Positions 44,492 to 56,392 of a stretch of 64,000 bases of DNA are shown piece by piece. The translations under genes were made by a program, and so were the position numbers. This DNA comes from Allomyces macrogynus ATCC 38327 (lineage: Eukaryota; Blastocladiomycota; Blastocladiomycetes; Blastocladiales; Blastocladiaceae): positions 551,962-615,961 of the forward strand of contig GG745355.1 in assembly GCA_000151295.1 (NCBI GenBank), written 5' to 3'. The notes under the pieces are model-generated. The model had not been told where the DNA came from and searched no databases. It saw only the letters and a program-made list of their open reading frames with translations. Within the stretch, counting starts at the first letter, position 1, and each line of letters begins with the position of its first letter.

Positions 44492-45176
44492 GTAAGCGCG
44501 GGAAATTTGGGGGTTTCTCAAGGATCTTCGAGGCCCAAGTTCTTGTTTTTTTCATTTTTGAGGATGAACGGGGAGGGCCATTGGAGGTGGGGATGGGGGG
44601 GGGCGGGGGGGGTGGATGAGATGTGTCGGTTTGTGCTCCATCGCGTCTGGATCGCGTCTGTGCAGTTTGTTACCCGAATGACAATATTTTGATTGCTGTC
44701 CTCTCCATGACCTCTGTGACTTCTGTCCGTGCGCGACGTGTGGCAGCATCTGAGCGTGAAGGAGTTGCCGCGTGCCTGGCAAAGACAAGAAAGCACGGCT
44801 GCCAAATGCATGCGACGAAGTGGAGATCGACGCTTGATCAACGTTCCTGGGTCGCAACGGCACGGCGAGAGAGGTTCCTGGCGTTGGCACAGAGAGAGTC
44901 GGGTACGACGAGCGAAAATTCCACATTTTACCGATTTCAAGCGAGCATGCGCAACACAAGCAGCAGCAGACTACGATTACGTGTTCATATTGAGACGATC
45001 TGTTTTGGTTTTGGGGTGATGAAAGGAGCGGGGACGGAAGCAGGCCACGAGCGCACGCGCGCGCGTGCGCGTGGCGGCACGCGGCAACGGCAAATGACGG
45101 GCGGCATGCGCGACCGATGCGAGTACGCGCACGCGCACGGCCCACACGCAAACGAGAGCAGCAAAGCGAGGCTCGC
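44492..45176. other. Intergenic
   Basis: Includes a G-rich tract (about 44587-44612). No gene identified; it may include the 3' end of the gapped gene. Confidence 0.45.
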
Positions 45177-45471
45177 TTAGAAGCCCGGCTTCTTGCCGTG
45201 GCCGACAGTCATGCCGACGAGGCCGTAGAGGCAGTAGACGAGGCCGGCGGCCGAAGCGGTGCCGTAGACGGTGAGCCAGAAGCGGTCCTTGGGCGACTTG
45301 GCGTAGATGAAGCGCGCCGACGGCGACTAATCGAGTGCGATTGGCGGTCAGGCCGATGGGTGCTGGATTGGCGGGTAGTGGCGATGTCGGGCGAACATCA
45401 CGCACCTGGTAGAACTTCTGCAGCTCGACGACCTTGTTGGGGCGGTTGACAAACGAGTCGAGAAGGGCCAT
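45177..45471 (-). CDS. Cytochrome c oxidase subunit 7A-like
   Basis: Exon 1 is 45471-45406 and exon 2 is 45326-45177 (intron GTGCGT...GATTAG, phase 0); 71 residues. NKVVELQKFYQ resembles the N-terminal matrix segment of yeast Cox7 and animal COX7A. A single membrane helix follows (WLTVYGTASAAGLVYCLYGL), then a short basic tail ending in GKKPGF. It would be a small accessory subunit of complex IV in the inner mitochondrial membrane. Confidence 0.8.
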
Positions 45472-46005
45472 GTTGGATGCTTGCGGGTAGTGGCGGGGTC
45501 CAGAGGAGCGGCGGTCGCGGTCGCGGTCGAGGTCGTGGGCGCCGGGTTGGTTGAGAACGGGCCAAGCAGGTCGCGGCGTGATGCTGGGATGGAGCGCTTG
45601 GTTTGGCGTGTTATGTGAGAGAGTTTGGCACGGCGTGACCGCCATGCGGAAACCACGTGTCGCTTGACAAGGTGCGAGACGTTTTTGGCCGCAAACCATC
45701 GCGCGTCTCCCGCGTCTGGTTGTTTTCGATTTTCGATGATGTCTTCTGCGTTGGCTTCCGTTGGCCGTTTGGCCACCTGCTGCTGCTCGGCGACCCCGTC
45801 CTCACTCGCCCTTCTCTCCTCTCGACACGCAACTTGCTGCACTGCTCTCCCTTGGGCGCCCCCTATCTTTCTTTCTTGCTCGAACCACCCTCAACTTCCT
45901 GCTCGTCATCACCGCCGACCCGAACGCGCCACCCTCCTCGCTCGTCAGCTTTGCACCGCCAACCCCACCCACGCGCGCTGCTCCCTATTCTCCGCACTCT
46001 CCACC
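45472..46005. other. Divergent promoter region
   Basis: Between COX7A-like (-) and the CUE-domain gene (+). No gene seen. Confidence 0.5.
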
Positions 46006-47300
46006 ATGCTGCACGGCGGCTACCCCCCGTCGCGCGGAACGCCGCCGCGCCGCTCTGTTGGCGCGCCACGGCGCACGGGGCTCGACCGGCACGTGCAGTC
46101 GCAGCTCTCGGACGTGAGCGCGTCCGTCTACTCGACGCTGTCAATGGTCTCGGCGCCGTCGGTCCTCGCCAGCTCGCACCGGTCGACGGCGCGGTCGCTT
46201 GTGGTCACGTCGGGCCCAGCCACGCTCGCGCGCATGGCCGACCGGTACGCGGCCAAGGTCACGGCCATGGCGCAACTGGGTGGGAATAGGCGCCCGTTTG
46301 AGGCGGGGCGCGCGCGCCGGATTGCTGAGGGATATCGTACGTGGGCTTGCGAGTTGGGTCGTGGGTGGGATGGATGGATGGGCTCACGGCATGTGGTGGG
46401 GATGGTGATAGGCGCGCGGCTCGACGACATCCAGCGCGAAGAGTCCGGGCTCGGCGAATGGTGCCGCCTGCAGGCCGGCGGCGCGCGGAACGACGCGGTC
46501 GACGACGACCACCACCACCACGGCACGCTTCGCCGCTTGCGTGCGGTCGATACCAAGGACGTGCACTGTGGTTCGTCTCATCTCGTTTGACGAATATTGT
46601 GGTCCCGCTTCTGATCTCACCTGTCCCGTTCTGTTCGTCAGACTTCGTCCCCGTCCCGCGCCACTCTTACCGCGCTTCGGCATCCCTGCGCGTCCTGGTC
46701 GACAACGATGGTGACGATGCGAGACCCGTGTCCGAGGTGAGACCCGTGTCGGAGTCGAGAAAGCCAAACCTCGGCGAAACGCGCGTCGATTCGCGGTTCA
46801 TGGAAGAGGAACAGCAGCAACAGCAGAACGGGGCTCCGCAGGTGCAGCGCGACGCGGCCGTTTCCCCCAAACCCATCTCGATCATTGACCCGGCCACGGT
46901 CTTCCTCGAAGTCGCGCTTGATGACCGCAGCGAAGCCGCCGACACATCGGTCCCCGGCGACGCGCCCGATCACACCCCGGCCGCGCGGTCCACCTCTCCT
47001 GCCCTCTACGACACCGCGGCCCTCGCGCGACTCTCGGCCATGGTCCCGTCGGCCCCCGCAACCGCGATTGCCGCGGCCCTGCACGACGCCGGCGGCAACG
47101 AGTTCACGGCGGCCGCAGTCCTGCTCAAGACGGTCGCGACGCCGGCGCGCGCGATAGATACGATGTCGCTTTCGCCGACGAAGCGGTCAATGCGCGTGCG
47201 CGGCGGGATCAAGGGGAAACTGGTCAAGTGGTGGGCGCGGCGGCCGCGGATCGAGGTGGATGCGGCGGTGCGCGCGGCGCGCGCGCTGGTGCGCAGGTGA
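46006..47300 (+). CDS. Unknown protein with CUE-like ubiquitin-binding motif
   Basis: Exons 46006-46336, 46412-46570, 46642-47300; 382 residues in frame, both introns phase 1. The N-terminus is Arg/Ser/Pro-rich with QSQLSDVSASVYSTLSMVSA. The middle has RARLDDIQREESGLGEWCRL and a His-run (DDDHHHHG). Near the C-terminus, LARLSAMVPSAPATAIAAAL..AGGNEFTAAAVLL matches the three-helix CUE pattern (hydrophobic-x-x-MxP near its start, LL at its end). A basic C-terminus follows. Ubiquitin binding is an inference from this short motif. Confidence 0.65.
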
Positions 47301-47626
47301 ATGAGGGAGTGGAGAAGGAGGGAGAAACAATGGAGACTAGACTTGGGGTGGGGGTGGAGAAGGAGGATGGGCGCGGCGGGTTGGATGCTGGCACCGATTC
47401 GTGGCGCGGATGGGGGGGTAGGGATGGGGGCCGAAGCGGGACTGGCGCACGTTTATGGCTCGGGTATAATCGATCTTTTCTTGCTGCGCAACCTCTCAGT
47501 CGCGGCCAGGCGTTTGTGCGCGAGGACAAATCCACCCCACCCAAAGTCGATGCAGCCATCTAATGTCACTCACGCATCCTCCCAACACCCTCCGCCGCCC
47601 AATCTAATTCTGCCCTCCACCAGTCT
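47301..47626. other. Convergent intergenic region
   Basis: Between the CUE-domain gene and the carrier gene stops; nothing seen. Confidence 0.6.
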
Positions 47627-49208
47627 TTACCGCTCCCCCTCCACCTGCTTACCCCCTGTCGCACGCGCCAACTTCTTGGCGACCTCGTAGCCCGACAGCG
47701 CCAAGACGGACCCGGGCACCGCGACCATCAACCTCGGGCGCAACCCTTTGGTGAGCCCAGCGACCCCTTCGTCGGCCCACACTTTCCGTGCAAGGTCCCA
47801 CAACCGCGGCGGTTTGGGCGTGTCGTATGTCTGCACTCGCGTGCGCAACACGTCGGCCGGGTTCGAGACGAGCACAGCCGCAGCCCCAGCGACCGACGCA
47901 GCACATCTACATCACGACCCTCCGCATCAACGAAATGTCACAATCCACCCAGTCACGGTCAAGAAAACGTACGCGTTCACACCCCACTCCGACCTCACAC
48001 CACCACCCGCGAGCATCTTCCGTTTCGCCGCCTCGTAGGCGCCCCAGTAGACGGCGCCCGAGGGAACGTACGCGAGCAAGTGTGGCGCGAGCCCCTGGTA
48101 AAACCCGCGCAGGCCGTGGGTCGTGAAAATCGCGCGCGCCACGTCGCCGGCGCCGCGGTACTGGTGCGCCGCGTACGCAAACGAGAACCGCGGTTGCGTT
48201 TGCAAACGCTGCGAGATGGTGTCGGCGGGCAGATAGAACATGGCCGCGGCGAGTTCAGCGGTGAGCCCGGCGAGGGCGTGTGCGGCGAGGTCTGTGAGGG
48301 GGGAGGTCGGGTGAGTTTTCCCGGGTGTGGAGAGATGGGGCTAGATCGGTCAAGACATCAAACGGACCGGAGGAGGCAGGTAGTGCACCAGGCGCGGTAT
48401 GACCCGTCGCGCGGCGCAGGAGCTGGTCGTACTGGTGGTGCCCAAACTCGTAGGCCGCGTAGTAGGTCGCCTGCGCGGGGAAGCTGCCGCCGACGGCTGG
48501 GAAAATGCCACGATAGAGCCGCAGAACGCCTGGGACGACAATCCAACCATCAATACCCATCCAAGCACTGTAGAGCACTAAAACAACGTGAACATACCCT
48601 CCTGCCGCACGATGCACCGAATCAAGTTGACAATACTCTTCTGGTGCGTCACCTAATCGAGTCGAAGCGCATCGGATCAGGAGCTGTCCCATCGCGTATC
48701 CGGTACTCCACCGCACACATACGCTGTCGGCCTGCATGCGCGTGCGCAGCACTTCAAACGGGTACATGGTCGAATCGACGCAAAAGACAAACATGCTGCC
48801 AAAGATCACGTAACGGTTCAGGTCGAGGTCCTCCCATGTCGTGCCCGCACGCGTTGCCGAAGCCTCTGTCGAAGGGGTCGGAACCGACGCAAAAGCCCCC
48901 ACTTCCTTGACCTCCACCGCCGCCGTTGTCGTCGTCGATGGCGGTAAGCTCAAGTACCCGCCCTCAGCCACCACGTCGGCGTAAGGCGACGCCGGCTCGT
49001 GCGGCTCGCCGTCCGCGACAATTACATCGACGCCATCGCGGGAAGGCGCGCCTTCTGGTACGGGAGCAGGCTGTTGCGGTCGTTGCCGACCCAGATCGGC
49101 GGCCGTGCGGACCCAGAATGGGTGCAGCGCTTGCAGGAGGCCGTCGAGTGACGCGGGAAGTATGCCGTTTGGCGCGTTGGCCGCGGTGGATGCGGCTGGT
49201 GCGGACAT
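47627..49208 (-). CDS. Mitochondrial carrier, SLC25A44-like
   Basis: Exons 49208-48723, 48652-48598, 48529-48368, 48291-47973, 47906-47627; 433 residues in frame. About 115 disordered N-terminal residues precede WEDLDLNRYVIFGS, the start typical of SLC25A44. Three carrier repeats show the signature P-x-[D/E]-x-x-x-x-[R]: YPFEVLRTRMQ, LPADTISQRLQ, NPADVLRTRVQ, each with downstream glycines such as GLRGFYQGL and GVAGLTKGL. Human SLC25A44 imports branched-chain amino acids into mitochondria; this substrate is inferred from similarity only. Exon 4 ends at GTACGT (47972), the only donor nearby that keeps frame. Confidence 0.85.
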
Positions 49209-50433
49209 GGGTGTTGCCGTTGGCTGTTGTGACGGGATCGCAGTTGGCGGTGGAGTCGATGCTGGTGAAGTCGTGCCACAAGCTGCTGCAGCTTATCGGC
49301 GGCAAGTCAAAGTGGAAATCGAGTTAAGCGCGCAAATGCAGCAGGTCGCTGGCACTCTGGCGCTGGCTGGCTGGATCAAAAACAGGTGGACAAGATGCAG
49401 CCCATCAATCGCAACTTGCGCTTTCATGTTCTGGCCGGGAATCGAACCCAGGGTCTTGACGCGGCGCGGCGTCAACGTCAACGTAGGATCTGCCATATCA
49501 ATAAATATATTGTCCCGACAAACATCGAACTGTCGAACAAACGGCGCTTTCTTCTCGCAGCCTCACGAGCAAGATCAACGTTTTGGAGAAAGCGGAGAGA
49601 AGTCAAGTGCGTCGTCGTAAATAGCGGGTTGCGAATGAACAACAATGTTCACTGGCATTGGCGGTTTCACGCTGTTGGGGAAACAAAATACCATTCCCAG
49701 CGCCAGCACCATTCAAATCAACAGGTCTGGCAGCTCCATAAATACAAAATACAAAACCTGAGGTTGGATGGGCAAAATACGAGTGTCCAGAGACATCGGA
49801 CATCGATTGAGATGATGTTCTCGCCATTGCCGACGGCGCTCCAGTGCCCCGTGGAGAGAGTATGTGCTTGTGGACGCAGTCGTCTGCTGTCACGTCGCAA
49901 AGAGGTGCCTTCCTTATATTTATTGCTGTGGCTCTTACGTCCGCACGTGGCCCAGCAGCCAAGACAACAGCAGACACAACACGTACGAAAAATTGCGAAC
50001 ATGTCCTGATTGTTATTTACACATTAATTCCTGTCCATTCGTATTTCGCTCGATGCCAAAGTCGGTATCTTCGCATATTACGCATGCTGTGTAGATTTTG
50101 TGAACTGCAGGTGCTCCCAGAAATGCGAGCAAAGATATCGACCCCTACGACTCAGGCAACAATACACACGCACCATGACAAAGGTCTACGTTTACACACT
50201 TTTCAGGTGTCGAACCTGGTCATTCGTTTGTGACCAAGCAGCACACGAACACAAGCGCAGCGCGAGGCATGCCCCCTTTTATCGCGACGCGACGTGCATC
50301 CTTACTCGACGCAGGTCTTGCTGGCCTTGCGCAACCAAGGTCGCCGTGATTGACCACGCCCCACCCACAACGACACCAAAACGAGCGTCACTTTCAAGCA
50401 AAATTCAAATCGACGCCCTATTTCACAATTTCA
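49209..50433. other. Intergenic, AT-richer
   Basis: Upstream of the carrier gene and downstream of PRO2. Holds a tRNA B-box-like sequence at 49431-49453 without a matching 5' half. No gene seen. Confidence 0.5.
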
Positions 50434-51958
50434 TTAGTGCGAGAACCGCTTCTGCACCGCCTCCGTCACCACAATTGGCTCATGCAAATACTTCCTCCCG
50501 CCGCTCCCCGCGGCATACTCGGCGACCGTCTGCCCCTTGCCGACCACGCGGTACTTGTAAATCACCAACCCTTCCAACCCGACGGGCCCACGCGCATGCG
50601 TCTTGTTGGTCGAGACGCCAATCTCCGCCCCAAACCCGTACCGGAATCCGTCCGCGAACCGCGTCGACGCGTTCCAGTAGGCGCCCGCCGCGTCAACTCC
50701 CCGCAAAAAGGTTTCGGCGGTCTCGGCGTTGGCCGTGACAATCGCCTCAGTGTGCCCGGACCCGTGGTCGTGGATGTGCGCCATGGCCGCGTGCACGTCG
50801 GCGACGACGCGCACGGCGATGGTGAGCGACAGGAACTCGGTGTCGAAATCTTCGGGGGTCGCGGGGACAGCCTGCCCGCGGGTGATCGCCGTGGCGGTCG
50901 TCGGATTCGTGCGCAGTGCCGCGAGCGTCACGTCGTCGCACTTGAGCGTGACCCCGGCGTTCAGCAACGCCGGCGCAATCACCTTGGCCCAGCCGCCCGA
51001 CGCGACCACCTTCTCATTTACCAACAGCGTCTCGGCGGCATTGCACGCGGCCGGGTAGTTCGTCTTGGCGTCAACGGCGATCCGCGCGGCCATGTCGACG
51101 TCGGCCTCGGCGTCAACGTAGATGCTGCACAAACCATCCGCGTGGCCAAGGACGGGGATCCGGGTCGAGTCCTTGATGTGCCGAACCAGACTCGCCGACC
51201 CGCGCGGGATCACGACGTCAATGTACTTGTCCTGGTCGAGCAGGGCCTGCACGGCGTCGCGGCCCTCGATCAGAGTCACGGCGTCGCGCGGGAGGTTGAC
51301 GGAGACGAGCGCCGCTTGCACTTGCGCGTGCAGTGCGCGCAGCGTGGCCGAGGCTTCCTTGCCGCCCTTGAGGATCACGGCGTTGCCTACGAATCGAGCG
51401 CACCGGTGGTCAGATTCGAGAACTTGGTGCATCCAGCCCGCGCAACGCAAAAGCAACCGCAAACGCACCCGACTTGATCGCCAACGCCGAAATCTGCACG
51501 ACCACCTCCGGCCGCGCCTCGAAAATAATCAACAGCACGCCAATCGGACACGTCACGCGGTACAGCTCCAGCCCGTCGTCGAGCTTGGTCGCGAGCGTCA
51601 CCTTATTCGTCGGGTCCGGAAGCCCGACCACATCGTCGACGCCCTCCAAGAGCGCGTGCCACTTTGCGTCCTTGTCGCCCATCAGGTCGAGCCGCTTGAA
51701 CGTCGATTCCGACAACGACCCGGACGCGACCATGGTCCGCGCTTCGGCTAGGTTGGCCGCATTGGCGCGCGCGATCTCGTCGCGGTGCGTGGCGAGGTGT
51801 TGCTTGAGCGCGGTGAGCGCGGCGTTGCGCGTCGCGAGGGATGCGGTTTGCATGGCGCGGCCGGCGGCGCGGGCTGCGCGCGCGAGCGCCGTATAGTCGA
51901 CGGGGGTGGGGGCGGTTGCGGTGGTGGTGGTTGCTGATCCTGCTGCGTTGGTCGACAT
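50434..51958 (-). CDS. PRO2: Gamma-glutamyl phosphate reductase
   Basis: Exons 51958-51469 and 51386-50434 (intron GTGCGT...TTCGTAG, phase 1); 480 residues. It reduces gamma-glutamyl phosphate to glutamate semialdehyde, the second step of proline synthesis, using NADPH. Characteristic segments: CPIGVLLIIFEARPEVVVQI, NAVILKGGKEA, VIPRGSASLV, VLGHADGLC, the catalytic cysteine C278 in NYPAACNAAETLLV, EIGVSTNKTHARGPVGL. An in-frame ATG at 52078 would add 40 residues; I prefer 51958 (context AAGATGTCG), which leaves a Ser/Thr/Ala lead of about 20 residues before the conserved fold. Confidence 0.96.
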
Positions 51959-52363
51959 CTTGGTGGATGGTTGGTGCTGGTGCTGAGCGTGCAAGGAGTG
52001 GAGAGAGAAGTTGGTGATCGTCGATGGGTCCTTTCCGATTTTTGACGGCGCTGGCGTCGGCGACGACTTGGGCGTCATGGGTTGCGGCGAAAGACGTGAT
52101 ATACGGTTGGTGATTCATGGCCACGTGAGCGTGTCAAGGCTTGAAAAATCAGCGAAAGCAAGCGAAAGCAAGCGAAAGCAAGCGAAAGAAGATATCATTC
52201 ATTCCCGGCGGTCCATCTCGCCAAACCAGTTCCACCTCGTCGTCCAGAGTCCTCCAGGAGCCAGTCGTCCTCCTCCACCTTGTCAGCCGTCGACCTTCGA
52301 AACCGCATCGGGCGGGTCCTGCCCGCGCCCCACTTCGTGGTCGGCCGACGAGCGATCGCGCGC
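51959..52363. other. Region between PRO2 start and synaptobrevin stop
   Basis: Includes a 10-bp tandem repeat (next entry). No gene seen. Confidence 0.55.
52150..52190. repeat. 10-bp tandem repeat (AGCGAAAGCA), ~4 copies
   Basis: Perfect head-to-tail copies of AGCGAAAGCA, upstream of PRO2. Confidence 0.9.
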
Positions 52364-52775
52364 TCAGCGCGCCGGCGACCCGGCAATCGCGTTGACGTTA
52401 TTCACAATCGGCACAATGATAATGATCAGGATCACGGCCACGATCGCGGCAATCATGAGCTTGAGCTTGAGGTCCTTCCACCACATCGCCTTGCGCACTT
52501 TAGTCGCGCCTTTCTTGAACTGCAGCGAGCTCTGTTGAAGGTCCTCTACCGTCCCGTATACCGCGTGTCGCGTCAGTTCCCAGCCGGTGCGGTGAGAGAG
52601 CAGGGTGGACGCGGAACGTACCCGTCTTCGTCGCGAGCGAATCCAACTTCTCGCCGCGCTCCATGACCTTTTCAATGTTGTTCTGCATGATGCCGACCAC
52701 CTCGTTCACTTGCGCCTGCACCTGCTTTGTCTTGCCCATGTCGGCGCCGGCGGGGGCAACGGGGGCCGCGGGCAT
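52364..52775 (-). CDS. Synaptobrevin/VAMP R-SNARE
   Basis: Exons 52775-52622 and 52545-52364 (intron GTACGT...GGTAG, phase 1); 111 residues, the usual length for Snc/VAMP proteins. The SNARE motif runs from about residue 17 (QVQAQVNEVVGIMQNNIEKV) with the zero-layer arginine R40 in MERGEKL. The splice joins KTE to DLQQSSLQFKKGA, the basic-aromatic KAMWWKDLKLK follows, and a single C-terminal anchor IAAIVAVILIIIIVPIV ends it. It acts in fusion of secretory vesicles, probably at the plasma membrane. The exact Snc/VAMP class is inferred from length and overall likeness. Confidence 0.93.
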
Positions 52776-53627
52776 CGTGGATCGTCGGTGGGGGGCGCGG
52801 GTCGGTGTAAGCGGGGTATGGCCGACGGTGTCGGCAGGCTATCTGCACGAGAAGACGGCGCCGGTCAGTTCCGCCGTCTAGTTGCTGGGGTGGAGGTCGG
52901 GAGAGCGACGGCGTACTTGACGCGGGCGGTGCGACGCGTCAGGTCGTCGAGACGGCGGGTCAGGTCGGGTCCGGGGTCCGTGAACGAGCGAGTGGGCCCA
53001 GACGCGGGGACGAGATGCGAGCAGCGACAACGGCAGACGTCTTCGTCGGGCGGGTAGGAGATCACGCAAGCGGGCAACCGCCAAGTGGAGAGCAGGGGAG
53101 GTGCGAGCGAGAAGAGGTGCTGGCGGGCGCTGCGTCCGATTGGTTGCGGGGAGTCGCGTGGGAGGTGGGGTGGGCAAGGGGCGGGGGAAAGAGTCGGGGC
53201 AAGGCCTGCGAGTCGATTGCGGGGAGAAGGAGCGTGCGCTCGAGGTTGGTGCTGGTTATAAAGGGGGAACGAACGGTGGGTGGTTCGTTGAGCTTTTTAA
53301 AGAAGGCATTTGGTTGCTGGTTCGGCGTGTCAGGTGACCGCGTTATACGACGTATCACGACGCAAGTCGCAGGAACGACGACAAATGAAGAGAAAAAAAC
53401 CACCGAAACCCTCCTCTTTGATCTATTGGTACAAGCACACCCGGTGGCCTGCCCAGCAGGCAGTATGGTCCCCTGCCAGCAAGCAATGAGATCCCTTTCC
53501 CACAAGCAGCTGTCCCGCTTTGCAGGCTTCAAAGTGTTTCAGCAAAAGAACAACAAAGGGCATTTAAGCGAACAACCTCTAAATAAACAATTTGATTGGT
53601 CTCATTGCCTGCAGGGCCAGCACAGGC
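52776..53627. other. Upstream of synaptobrevin, boundary of CpG-poor DNA
   Basis: No gene. A plus-strand TATAAAG lies at about 53257 with no recognisable gene behind it. CpG frequency falls from about 53390 on. Confidence 0.5.
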
Positions 53628-54480
53628 TTACTGCATTGTGAGGGCCACATACAGTTGCCCATGGGTGAAATCTGGGCGTGGCAGATACGCGCAAATGCAA
53701 CTCAGTTTATGCCCTTGAGCCTTACTGATCTTGAGCATTGTTGCTCCAGCAAGTTTGCTGAGAGTATTTGTACATCTCGCCATGAGCCACTTGTGCCAAC
53801 TGGTTGTTGATTTCAGCATATCCTGGATAGTAATGGCGACAGAACGCTTCCGCCCATGTGGTGTACATCGTTTTGAGCTTGGACATTGTGTGGAGCAAGC
53901 TGGCAAGGCTGTGCTGGTCAACTGGATGTAACAACAACTCGATGTAACAACATCGAATCCTTCAGTGTCACTGGATACACGTTCGGGTTGTTGAGCCAAT
54001 TGACAGGATCCAAGCAGTAAAGTTAGGAAGAGCAACCAATGTTCTGAATGCTTCAAACATGTGGCAACTGTCTCCCCAGCCATTCCTCCCCTGACAATGG
54101 GTAGAATTTGGCGAAAATCATCACCAAGGGCCCATGACCTTGTTGTCAAAGGGAGTGTCAACTCCCATGATATCACACAGAAGATTGTCACTGCTTCCAG
54201 TATGTACAAATCAATGGACCATGGAGGACTCATCCAAAACAATAAGCTGTATTGCATGCAACATCCTGACATGATCTAATAACTTGGATGCTTTGCATGT
54301 CATATTTGGAGCAAAAATCAAGGACAACTTGAATGTCACATGAGCAGTTCACCAGCCAGGAAGCAATGTTACTGCAAGAGCCAACAATGCTGCAGCAACT
54401 GCAACTGCACTCATAAATACAGCCTTTTTGGGTCCTGCAGTGAGCGAACAGCAGCAAGAAGCGCCTAGTTTGTGATCAGT
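53628..54480 (-). mobile_element. Helitron/PIF1-type helicase remnant
   Basis: An open stretch (54272-53628) carries the PIF1/Helitron helicase motifs ALGDDFRQILPIVRGG (motif III; G-D-F-R-Q), SKAQGHK (motif V, normally SQGQT) and LPRPDFTHGQLYVALT (motif VI). A degraded upstream frame to about 54460 fits the preceding nucleotide-binding part, but no intact GKT Walker A is visible. Stops, Cys-rich missense and lost motifs show decay. Helitrons encode a Rep nuclease plus this helicase; no Rep motif or element ends were found, so a host PIF1 pseudogene remains possible. Confidence 0.7.
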
Positions 54481-55390
54481 TTGCCAATACTGCCAGGGTC
54501 ATCAGAGAAAATGGCTCCATGTCGTCCATAGTGGATCAATCAAAACAAAATCAAGTAGTGGGAAACTGAAAGCAAGCTGCCATGCAAGCTGAACATGGGT
54601 GCTGTCAAGCAGCTGGGCGTGAGTGTGAGGTGCCAGCCCAAGTAATTGTCCAATTGAGCGCAAGTACTCATGTGCACATTTCAGTGCAAATACACTCACT
54701 CCAAGGAATGGGTGAGGTGGTGTGCTGTGCTCATGGGATTATGCTGGCAGTTTGGCCATCAGAGGGGTGGAGGGGGATGCTTCTTGTTCCATCCTGGTTT
54801 GTACTATCAACAGCTCTGGCTTGTGCCAGTGCACCCAAATTGGCATGCTCTGCCACATCTTGTCTGTGACTGTATGTTCCACCTCAAACAGCACAAACAC
54901 TGCCCCACCCTCTGGGATGGCCTTGACCACCTGCATCTCCCCTGCCAGGCACAGGACCTCAACCTCCCTTTGCTCTCAGAACCATGGCCACTTGGCAAAC
55001 AATGGTCCCTTGACCAGCACATGGCCCCACAGGTCAACAACTATGGTGGCGCCAAAGCTCAACCACATGCTCAAGTGCCACCTGATTTGCACTAGCAAGA
55101 TGACATAGCATTGCATTTCAAAGGCATGCACACAGTTCAGGATCAACCAGTGTGCAGCGCCCATCAGTTTGGTGAAGGCTGATGGGAAGGTGAGGATATT
55201 GGCACCATGGGAACAAAGGGCAGCACTGAGTGCAGGGAAGCAGATGTCATAACACTAGTGGAGATTGTTGATGGTGGTCAGTCATTGGGTTGGCATGCTT
55301 GAGATGGTAGGGGATGAGAGAGCATACAATTGCAAGCCTGAGCTGCCCAATGCGCAGTGGGACTGTTGTCAACAAGTTGACGTTGGTGTG
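54481..55390. other. Strongly CpG-depleted DNA, probably remainder of the element
   Basis: By eye there is no CpG at all in 54661-55020 (360 nt) although GC is near 50% or above. A 40-60 residue broken frame on the minus strand has no recognisable motif. Confidence 0.55.
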
Positions 55391-56392
55391 TGCAGCATCC
55401 TGTTGGCTTGGCAACTCTTACGTCTTGCTTTCTCGCGTTTTCTGCTCACACATCAACGCCACCGCGGCGTGCTCCGCTGCACGACATCAACCATGATCGT
55501 CGCATTCGCATGGACTGCCCCGAGTTGCAGTCTGCCGCAGCGGGTGCGCTGACGTCGACGACGCCAGCGATGCCAACGCCGACTTGGGAGAGAGGATGAT
55601 CGCGGTAGTGTGAGTGCACGTGTGCGATAACCAGATCGTTGGGGCGAGACAGTGCGAGACGGCTTTCTGCGTCCGCCAAAAATGGCCCACCGCTCCAAGT
55701 CCCAAAACGAGAGCTGCTGCACCGTCGTCGTGTTCGTTTGTCGACCTCGTCGCCCAACCGCCGCCCGCCAGCACGCTGCAGCTCCTGCTCCTCGACCGTC
55801 GAACGTGAACGACACTCGCTGCACTTGGACCGCCGTGACCCCGTGCGCGTCCTGATCCCGCAAGTTCGACCGCCGCGCCGCCGGTGCGTGTTCACGCCGG
55901 CCAGCACCTCACGCGCAGCCAACGGATGGATCAAGCAGCAGCAAGCAGGAGCAAGTAGCGGCCGGGCAAGGCAGCAGGGATCGGTCGCCAGTGCTGCGGT
56001 CACGGAGGTGGTGGTGGAGGTGCCTTGCGGTCAGTGATCGCCACGTTTGAAGTTTGGCGCTGGCCCTTGCGGTCGCTTGTCATGCAAAGTGCGGCGGCGT
56101 GCTTCATCACCTGCTCTGCTCGCGTGCGCACCGGGCCCGACCTGACGCTGCACGATACGGCAAATAACGCGCCCCACCACCTCTGACACGACCTGCCGCG
56201 GCGAATGTCACCTTGATCCCTCGCGACCGGCCGACCGACGCGCGCTGCCCGTGGCCGCTGCTGCTGCTTCTCCCTTGCTCCTGTTACTTCGACCCACTCC
56301 CTGCTGCAGCACCCTCGCGCGCCACGCTAACTCTCTCTCTGCACGACTACGACCTCCGTCTGCTCTCCCAGTCCCCCTCCAACCAACCCGCC
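55391..56392. other. Intergenic / PDH E1-alpha upstream region
   Basis: CpG-rich again from about 55380. No gene recognised. Confidence 0.5.

Noticed and set aside
49431..49453. tRNA B-box-like GGTTCGATTCCCGG (minus strand) with a 5-bp T-stem
   Set aside because: No partner for the 3' acceptor strand (CCAGAAC) and no A box within about 150 nt; a chance match or tRNA relic.
52150..52190. CRISPR-like short repeats
   Set aside because: The 10-bp units are contiguous without spacers, so this is a simple tandem repeat in a eukaryotic genome.
53257..53640. Plus-strand TATAAAG followed by an open frame
   Set aside because: The frame has no recognisable protein and crosses into CpG-depleted DNA; likely chance.
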